12,896 nucleotides of DNA from Caldilineaceae bacterium. Its GTDB lineage: Bacteria > Chloroflexota > Anaerolineae > Caldilineales > Caldilineaceae. Where the stretch lies: the NCBI GenBank assembly GCA_028819675.1, contig JAPPKT010000081.1, forward strand, positions 1-12,896, given 5' to 3'. The notes below the pieces were generated by a model that was given only the letters and a program-made list of their open reading frames with translations, was not told where the DNA came from and ran no database searches. Within the stretch, counting starts at the first letter, position 1, and each line of letters opens with the position of its first letter. The translations under genes were made by a program, and so were the position numbers. Positions 8,099 through 12,896 of the stretch are shown piece after piece.

Positions 8099-8103
8099 TC
8101 CTC
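8099..8103 (-). promoter_or_regulatory. Ribosome binding site fixing the iolD start
   Basis: GAGGA on the coding strand, 5 bases before the ATG at 8091-8093. The in-frame TTG at 8103-8105 overlaps this site, so the longer form is unlikely. Confidence 0.7.
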
Positions 8104-8168
8104 AATTCTGTTACAGTGTCAGGACTCTTAGAGCGGCTTCATCCCAAGCTAAACTACTACTGACATAG

Positions 8169-9179
8169 CTACCCGTAAATGGCAGGCCTCTCTGGCAACC
8201 TGACCGCCACCGGCTTCCCCTTCATACCGGATTCGATGCAGGCATCGGCCACAACTATCGAAATATATCCATCCCACGCGCTCGGTCCCGTTGCCTCGCC
8301 GTCCTGGATCGACTGCACCCACGCCTGGACCTCATTGATGTAGGCCGTGTTGAATCTCTGCAGCCAGTCCTCCTCCACCCACTGCCCGCTCGCATTGCTG
8401 TGCCGCACGACCGGGCTCTGAAGTGGACTCGTGTGTACCACGCCCGTTTCACCGGTGATACTCACCTCAATTTCGTAACCGTAACCGGCATCCGCGTTAC
8501 ATTCAAGTCCGCCCAGCGCCCCGCCTGCAAACTGCAACTGGATCATGACATAGCGTGCGCTGTCCGGGCGGTCCGGCGAAAATGGAATGTAGGAGGTATG
8601 CACGCCGACGATCTCATCCTCCATCATCCAGCGCGCCGAGTGAATGTCATGAATGAGAGAGCCCGTAATGACGTCGCCAAGCGAGGGACAGTCATCACTG
8701 GAGGGGTTAATGTGAACGCTGCGGAAGACTAACGCATTCCCCTGCGCACCGCTGTCGCTCACCCGTTTGACCGCTACATGTGCCGGGTCATACTGCCGCA
8801 TGAAGCCCACCTGCACAAGCCGTCTACCGCCACTGACCTCCGCACTGATCACTCCACTGGCTTCCTCGCCCCCGGTCGCCAGTGGCTTTTCGCAGAGCAC
8901 GGGCTTGCCCGCAGCGATGCACGCCCTAGTCAACTCGGCGTGGAAGCTGTTTGGCGCGGCAATCACCACCGCGTCGACTTCCGGCGCAGAAATGAGCTGC
9001 TCGGCGTCAGAGTAAATCTTTGCCCCGCCGCATCTCGCCGCGATCTCCTCGGCACGCGCCAAATCCACATCCATGATCGCAGCAACCTCGGCCGCGGCCA
9101 CCAGGTAGGTCAGATTCGAAGCGTGCCGCGCCCCCATGCCGCCTGTTCCGATTATGCCGACTTTGACTGTTCGGCTCAC
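8169..9179 (-). CDS. Gfo/Idh/MocA family oxidoreductase, IolG-like, catalytic Asp replaced
   Basis: A 336-residue NAD-dependent dehydrogenase resembling inositol 2-dehydrogenases. Rossmann motif GTGGMG (11-16), Asp37 in IMDVD (NAD+ preference), CEKP with Lys98, then [12 protein letters not shown] (123-134), a typical IolG-like segment. The catalytic helix reads [14 protein letters not shown]: His177 is present, but the position four residues before it, Asp in classical IolG, is Gly173. A nearby Asp169 or Asp178 might substitute, or the reaction or direction may differ. The GTG start has SD AAGGGG 6 bases upstream. It lies directly upstream of iolD and 49 bases after the SDR gene. Possible roles are inositol or scyllo-inositol dehydrogenase, or an oxidoreductase for an inositol derivative. 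It could itself be the main IolG, since its position next to iolD is typical. Confidence 0.82.
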   Translation of the reverse strand: MSRTVKVGIIGTGGMGARHASNLTYLVAAAEVAAIMDVDLARAEEIAARCGGAKIYSDAEQLISAPEVDAVVIAAPNSFHAELTRACIAAGKPVLCEKPLATGGEEASGVISAEVSGGRRLVQVGFMRQYDPAHVAVKRVSDSGAQGNALVFRSVHINPSSDDCPSLGDVITGSLIHDIHSARWMMEDEIVGVHTSYIPFSPDRPDSARYVMIQLQFAGGALGGLECNADAGYGYEIEVSITGETGVVHTSPLQSPVVRHSNASGQWVEEDWLQRFNTAYINEVQAWVQSIQDGEATGPSAWDGYISIVVADACIESGMKGKPVAVRLPERPAIYG

Positions 9180-9228
9180 ACAATACCCCTTGATGCCAGC
9201 TTAAAGTCGCCAGGACCTCCCGCACCTA

Positions 9229-10116
9229 CTACTGCCACGCGCTGTCTATGGCGCCTACGTTCCAGTAAGGATCGTCCAGCGGCGGCGGCTTCGACACCGG
9301 ACCTGCCCCCCGCACCGACTGGTCGAAGTCGATCAAACTGCCCGTCATCATCCCCGACTCATCCGACGCCAGAAATGCGATCGCTCGCGCCACTTCTTCC
9401 GTCTTGAGCAGGCGCCCGAAAGGTTGCTCAGCCTCCGCCTTCTCCAGCCAGTCCTCGCCATCCGAATGAAAGGTACGCTGAATGAAGTCCTCGGCCGGTG
9501 AATCCATCCAGCCCACGGCAATTGCATTCACTCGGATCTGGTAGCGCATGACCGCAAATGCAACATTCTTGGTCATCGCGTTGAGTGCGCTCTTGGAGGC
9601 CGTATAGGGCAGCAAAAACTGCTCGCTGCCGAAGGAAGCCACGCTGGAAATATTGACGATCGACCCGCCGTTCCCCTCGCGCCGCATCAGCTTGCACGCA
9701 TCCTGCATAAGCAGCAACGGCGCCCGCGTATTGACCGCGATTATCTTGTCGAAAAGCTCAGGCGTCGTGTCCCAGATATTCCCGCGCACCGTAAGCGCAC
9801 CGCTGTTGACCAGCACATGCAGCCCGCCAAACTGTCTGTCCGCCTCGGCTACGATGCTGCGGCATGCGTCAACTTCCGCCAGATCAGCCTGCACGAAATG
9901 GGCCCGGCAGCCCCCGCTCCGCAGGTCGGCCGCCACTGCGTTACCCCGCTCGGCATTCCGCCCGCTCACAATGATCCCTGCCGCGCCCCGTTCCGCAAAC
10001 AGCCGCACAGCTGCCTCGCCTAGCCCTTGCGTGCTGCCCGTTACAACGGCAAACTTGCCTTCCATGGAGCTGTGTGAATCTCTCCCCGCCTGCTCGTTTG
10101 TATCCACAACTTTCAC
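9229..10116 (-). CDS. Short-chain dehydrogenase/reductase (SDR), classical type
   Basis: Predicted cytoplasmic NAD(P)-dependent alcohol dehydrogenase or ketone reductase, 295 residues. The cofactor motif is TGSTQGLG (26-33), with Arg53 after strand 2 (SGRN), favouring NADP(H). NSGA (104-107) replaces the common NNAG. Asn129, Ser158, Tyr171 and Lys175 (YTASK) form the catalytic tetrad. The C-terminus has [12 protein letters not shown] followed by an unusual tail of about 28 residues rich in Pro. The GTG start at 10116 is 6 bases after the ATPase stop with a weak AGGA overlapping it. ATG at codon 18 (MEGKFAVV) begins at the usual SDR position but has a distant SD. The substrate is unknown; context suggests a keto-inositol or sugar. 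Confidence 0.82.
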   Translation of the reverse strand: MKVVDTNEQAGRDSHSSMEGKFAVVTGSTQGLGEAAVRLFAERGAAGIIVSGRNAERGNAVAADLRSGGCRAHFVQADLAEVDACRSIVAEADRQFGGLHVLVNSGALTVRGNIWDTTPELFDKIIAVNTRAPLLLMQDACKLMRREGNGGSIVNISSVASFGSEQFLLPYTASKSALNAMTKNVAFAVMRYQIRVNAIAVGWMDSPAEDFIQRTFHSDGEDWLEKAEAEQPFGRLLKTEEVARAIAFLASDESGMMTGSLIDFDQSVRGAGPVSKPPPLDDPYWNVGAIDSAWQ

Positions 10117-10122
10117 TCTGTC

Positions 10123-10884
10123 CTATTTCTCTCGTGCGCCGGTAATTAGGTCGGCAATGTCCTGCTGCGACAAATCTCCCTTTTGATAGGTACCGACCTT
10201 TTCGCCTTGGCGTATGATCGTATAACTGTCGGACACCTGGTAGATATGATTGACGTTGTGCGTTATGAAAATGACGGGCAGCCCCTTCTCCTTGGCGTTC
10301 TCAATGTAGGAAAGCACCTTCTGCGTCTCAGCCACGGAAAGCGCCGAAGTCGGCTCGTCCAGGATGAGCAACTTTGCGCCAAAATGGATCGCTCGCCCAA
10401 TTGCGATCGACTGCCGCTCGCCGCCTGACAGCGTCCCCACCTTATCCTCCGCCGAACGGATTTCGATTCCAATGTCGTGAAGAGACTGCCTACACTGCTC
10501 GCTCATCTCCTTCTTTTGTAGCCAGCGAACAGGCCCCATCTGCTTGTGCAGCTCGCGGCCCAGAAAAAAATTTCGCCATATGCTCATCAGGGGAACCAGC
10601 GCCAGGTCCTGGTAGACGGTCTCGATTCCCAGGGCACGGGCGTCTGCTGGCGAATTGATCACCACCTGTTGCCCGTCGAATACGATCTCGCCTCTCGTGG
10701 GAGTATGGACGCCCGTAAGCACCTTGATCAGGGTTGACTTACCTGCCCCATTGTCGCCCATCAGCGCCCGCACTTCTCCCTTGCGCACCGTGAAATCGAC
10801 GCCCCGCAGCGCCACAACCGAACCAAAGCGCCTCTCAATCTGTTTCATCTCAACGACAACGGGTTGACCGTTTTCCTCTCCCAA
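10123..10884 (-). CDS. Sugar ABC transporter ATP-binding protein (single domain)
   Basis: Energises the importer on the inner face of the membrane. The 253 residues hold one ABC domain: Walker A GDNGAGKST (43-51), Q-loop Gln92, signature LSGGERQ (152-158), Walker B LLILDE (172-177), and H-loop His209 (FITHN). RbsA, MglA and most carbohydrate-type-2 ATPases have two fused domains (about 500 residues). This half-size form resembles FrcA-type proteins and probably works as a homodimer. The start is TTG at 10884, supported by SD GAGGAG 8 bases upstream. An ATG at codon 13 lacks a comparable site. It follows the permease by 114 bases and precedes the SDR by 6. The substrate (inositol, another cyclitol or sugar) is inferred only from neighbours. 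Confidence 0.9.
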   Translation of the reverse strand: MGEENGQPVVVEMKQIERRFGSVVALRGVDFTVRKGEVRALMGDNGAGKSTLIKVLTGVHTPTRGEIVFDGQQVVINSPADARALGIETVYQDLALVPLMSIWRNFFLGRELHKQMGPVRWLQKKEMSEQCRQSLHDIGIEIRSAEDKVGTLSGGERQSIAIGRAIHFGAKLLILDEPTSALSVAETQKVLSYIENAKEKGLPVIFITHNVNHIYQVSDSYTIIRQGEKVGTYQKGDLSQQDIADLITGAREK

Positions 10885-10931
10885 TGCCGGTACTCCTCTG
10901 TTTCACTAGGGGGCGCCGCCGCAAAATTGGT

Positions 10932-10949
10932 GCCCGAACATGTTTGGGC
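10932..10949. promoter_or_regulatory. Imperfect 18-bp palindrome between permease and ATPase genes
   Basis: Half-sites GCCCGAACA and TGTTTGGGC match as an inverted repeat with one mismatched pair. It is centred on CATG with no spacer, like many repressor operators. It could also be a short 4+2-bp hairpin with a CATG loop on the coding strand. It lies in a 114-base gap that otherwise holds only the SD for the TTG start. The regulator, if any, is unknown. Confidence 0.3.
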
Positions 10950-10998
10950 TTCGTCCTCCGCCGCCCTTCGGTCTCTTCGCCAACCGTGTGCATCTGTC

Positions 10999-12084
10999 CT
11001 AAGCAGACGCGCGCGTGCGAAGGTAGTTGTTCAGAATAACCGAAGCAATGATCGTCGCTCCGATGACCGCTGGGAAATTGTCCGCCGGTATGAACGGAAT
11101 GTCTAATAATATGACGGCAGAGCGGAGAAGGCTAATCATGAGGATGCCTACAACGGCCCCCCACACGCTTCCATAGCCACCGCTGAGCAGTGCCCCGCCT
11201 ACCACCGAGGCCGCAATCGCTGTCAGCTCCACCCCCGCCTGCTCCGCAACCCGCACCGAGCGAAACTGGCTGAAGGAGATTACACCTGCCGCCCCGGCCA
11301 TGAAACCACTGAATACAAAGCACAGCACTTTCGTTCGTGCCGTCCGGATACCTTGAGCTGTCGCAGCCCCCACATTCCCGCCTATCGCGAATACATGATT
11401 GCCAAACCGCGTATGTACAAGCAGGTACTGGCCCAGGAAAGCTGCGACCAGAAGCCACACCGTCGCTGTGCGGAAGTTAGCCCCGTCAAGAACTGGCAAA
11501 TTGTTCAGCAGCTCAAATCGGCCATTGAACATGTTGAAGATGGGCGGCCTCTCAAGGGTCTGCAACAGGACCCCGCCTGACGTCAGCCAGACCAGCCCCC
11601 GGTAAATCTGACGCGTGCCCAACGTAACGATAAACGACGGAATCCGTGTCCAAATCAGAATCAGACCATTGACCAGTCCCATCAGTGCCGGCACGGCCAG
11701 CGCCAGAAGCAGAGCCAGAACGAAGTTGCCCGATCCTTCCGCGACCGGCAAACCCACAGCCGCCAACCCGTGCGTGATCTGGGAATCGGCCCCAACCGCC
11801 ACCGCCCCAAACAGGTAGCCGCTCATCGCGATCATGGCGCCGATCGAAAGATCAAACTCGCCCGCAACCATCAGGAACGTGATTCCAATCGTAACGAATC
11901 CGGAGATCGAAACGGCTGTTACGATTCCCGAAATCGTGCGCCATGAACCAAAATTGGGCACGAAGAGCAGGCACAACAGCAGAACAACCACAAATGTCGC
12001 CAGCGGCCCAGCCACAGGAGAACTGCCAAAATGATGGGTTAGCGAGTCGAGCAAGCTCTTTGACCTGCGCATGTCAGATGTCAT
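10999..12084 (-). CDS. Sugar ABC transporter permease, RbsC-type (BPD_transp_2)
   Basis: Integral membrane channel of a carbohydrate-type-2 ABC importer, 361 residues. Hydrophobic segments lie at about 27-43, 52-73, 80-98, 120-144, 150-168 and 205-225, and several follow through to 350. Family landmarks are GEFDLSIGAM (75-84, in place of GGIDLSVG), IPSFIVTLGT (148-157), the cytoplasmic coupling segment GIRTARTK, SGFMAGAAG, and VVGGALLSGGYGSVWG. The ATG start at 12084 has no strong SD. An alternative ATG four codons in is no better, so initiation may be weak. It lies 120 bases downstream of the binding-protein gene, separated by a hairpin, an arrangement that usually gives less permease than binding protein. 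Confidence 0.9.
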   Translation of the reverse strand: MTSDMRRSKSLLDSLTHHFGSSPVAGPLATFVVVLLLCLLFVPNFGSWRTISGIVTAVSISGFVTIGITFLMVAGEFDLSIGAMIAMSGYLFGAVAVGADSQITHGLAAVGLPVAEGSGNFVLALLLALAVPALMGLVNGLILIWTRIPSFIVTLGTRQIYRGLVWLTSGGVLLQTLERPPIFNMFNGRFELLNNLPVLDGANFRTATVWLLVAAFLGQYLLVHTRFGNHVFAIGGNVGAATAQGIRTARTKVLCFVFSGFMAGAAGVISFSQFRSVRVAEQAGVELTAIAASVVGGALLSGGYGSVWGAVVGILMISLLRSAVILLDIPFIPADNFPAVIGATIIASVILNNYLRTRASA

Positions 12085-12125
12085 TCAACGCAAGAACTCT
12101 GTCGTGAAGCACTACCATTGAAAAC

Positions 12126-12168
12126 CAGGTACACCCGGTCCGGCCTGAGCCGCTCCCGAGTGTACCTG
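12126..12168 (-). terminator. Hairpin after the binding-protein gene, possible partial terminator
   Basis: On the coding strand CAGGUACACUCGG pairs with CCGGGUGUACCUG over 13 continuous pairs (one U-G). The loop region itself folds as CGGC-UCAG-GCCG. It starts 36 bases after the stop of the binding-protein gene and is followed by GUUUUCAAUGG. Four U is short for full intrinsic termination. Such hairpins between binding-protein and membrane-component genes commonly raise the binding protein's expression by partial termination or by protecting the upstream mRNA. The function is inferred; the structure is directly visible. Confidence 0.55.
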
Positions 12169-12204
12169 ATCGAAGCCTTACACGAATACGTTCAATTCAG
12201 CTCC

Positions 12205-12896
12205 CTAACGGTACTCACCCGCCAGTTCCTGAACCATGGACAGGTTGCCCTGATCGACGAAGCCCGGGCCAGTCGGTGTCACAGGAAGTGCCGGAACGAT
12301 GCCGTGGCGAACCAACAGATTCAGCGCTTGGATCCCGCCGAATCCCTGAAGGAACGGCTGCTGGTCGATGCCGAACATCGTCAGACCAGACGCGATGTTG
12401 GCATTTATCTCCTGACTCAGGTCGAACGTGCCGTGCGTGAAATCGTCTGCCATCAGTCCCTCATTCTCAACAAAGACGTAGAACGGATTGGCTCCGTTGG
12501 GTCCGAGGGTGAGGAAGATATCGGTGTCCGGATTGGCGGTGAAGTAGTCGCCGATGATCGTGGTGGCCTCAGCCGGGTCATCGCCGATAGCCAGCACCTC
12601 AGCCGGTATGCCGCTCTCGCCCAGCGCGTTGACGAAGCCCGCACAGCGCTTGTCCAGTCCGGTGTGTCCCACCTGCTGGTTGATGCAAACGCCCTGCGTA
12701 CCGCCCCCGGCCGCCAGCCGCAGCCCGCCGAGATAGCCGCCCTGGTACTCATCCTGGCCCAGGTAAGTGTAGTAGGGGATGTTGTCCGCAATAGGACCAG
12801 AGCCCGCATTGTAGGCAATTACCGGAATGCCGGCGTCAATCGCCTTCATGATCGGTTCCTTGAACAGGATCGGATCGGTCACGGTCAGCATGATGC
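12205..12896 (-). CDS. Sugar ABC transporter substrate-binding protein (N-terminus beyond window)
   Basis: The C-terminal 230 or so residues of a type-I periplasmic binding protein (Peripla_BP_4, RbsB-like). The frame is open through the right edge, so the ATG at 12889-12891 is an internal Met and the signal peptide is not visible. Seen are the interdomain strand AGIPVIAYNAG, YLGQDEYQGGYLGG, GHTGLDKRCAGF, then DIFLTLGPNGANP, and MFGIDQQPFLQGFGGIQALNLL near the C-terminus. The DQQPFLQG segment recurs in sugar and polyol binding proteins of this class. It binds the substrate outside the membrane and delivers it to the permease encoded next. The ligand is plausibly inositol or a related polyol given the iol genes, but sequence alone does not decide it. 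Confidence 0.88.
   Translation of the reverse strand, partial: IMLTVTDPILFKEPIMKAIDAGIPVIAYNAGSGPIADNIPYYTYLGQDEYQGGYLGGLRLAAGGGTQGVCINQQVGHTGLDKRCAGFVNALGESGIPAEVLAIGDDPAEATTIIGDYFTANPDTDIFLTLGPNGANPFYVFVENEGLMADDFTHGTFDLSQEINANIASGLTMFGIDQQPFLQGFGGIQALNLLVRHGIVPALPVTPTGPGFVDQGNLSMVQELAGEYR

Noticed and set aside
8094..8105. TTG start four codons upstream for IolD
   Set aside because: The TTG overlaps the GAGGA Shine-Dalgarno serving the ATG at 8091-8093, so the shorter form is preferred.
1..12896. CRISPR array, tRNA, rRNA or insertion sequence
   Set aside because: No spaced direct repeats, cloverleaf, rRNA segment, transposase or terminal inverted repeats were recognised in any part of the window.

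Overview
The window is a single catabolic gene cluster, with every recognisable gene on the minus strand (transcription runs from high to low coordinates). It encodes uptake of a polyol or sugar and breakdown of inositol-type cyclitols. In transcription order it holds: the C-terminal part of an ABC-transporter sugar-binding protein (cut by the right edge), an RbsC-type permease, a single-domain ABC ATPase, a short-chain dehydrogenase (SDR), a Gfo/Idh/MocA oxidoreductase, IolD (the TPP-dependent ring-opening hydrolase), a small Uma2-family (DUF820) protein, IolA/MmsA (CoA-acylating malonate/methylmalonate-semialdehyde dehydrogenase), and three more Gfo/Idh/MocA oxidoreductases, the last being a good IolG (inositol 2-dehydrogenase). 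The leftmost 560 bases hold no convincing gene.

How the genes work together: the ABC system would import the substrate. One or more of the five dehydrogenases (four Gfo/Idh/MocA, one SDR) would oxidise it to an inosose or interconvert cyclitol isomers. IolD would hydrolyse the trihydroxycyclohexanedione ring, and IolA would convert the C3 semialdehyde at the end of the pathway to an acyl-CoA. The genes for the middle steps (IolE dehydratase, IolB isomerase, IolC kinase, IolJ aldolase) and a regulator are not in the window. They may lie upstream (right of 12896) or elsewhere. No operon promoter is visible, consistent with transcription starting beyond the right edge.

The gaps between genes are short (6 to about 130 bases). 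Several hold RNA secondary structures on the coding strand: a 13-bp hairpin after the binding-protein gene, tandem small hairpins between iolD and the Uma2 gene, a strong hairpin with a cUUCGg tetraloop after iolA, and a 9-bp hairpin after iolG. None has a full U-tract terminator, so they look like differential-expression or mRNA-stability elements. A 12-bp palindrome joins the stop codon of the Uma2 gene to the ribosome binding site of iolA, which suggests translational coupling.

Organism: a moderately GC-rich bacterium using ATG, GTG and TTG starts with clear Shine-Dalgarno sites. Multiple Gfo/Idh/MocA paralogues, a half-size sugar ABC ATPase and a Uma2 protein fit Chloroflexota or a similar environmental lineage. 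That is an inference from gene content only. The run of C at the left edge suggests a metagenomic contig end.
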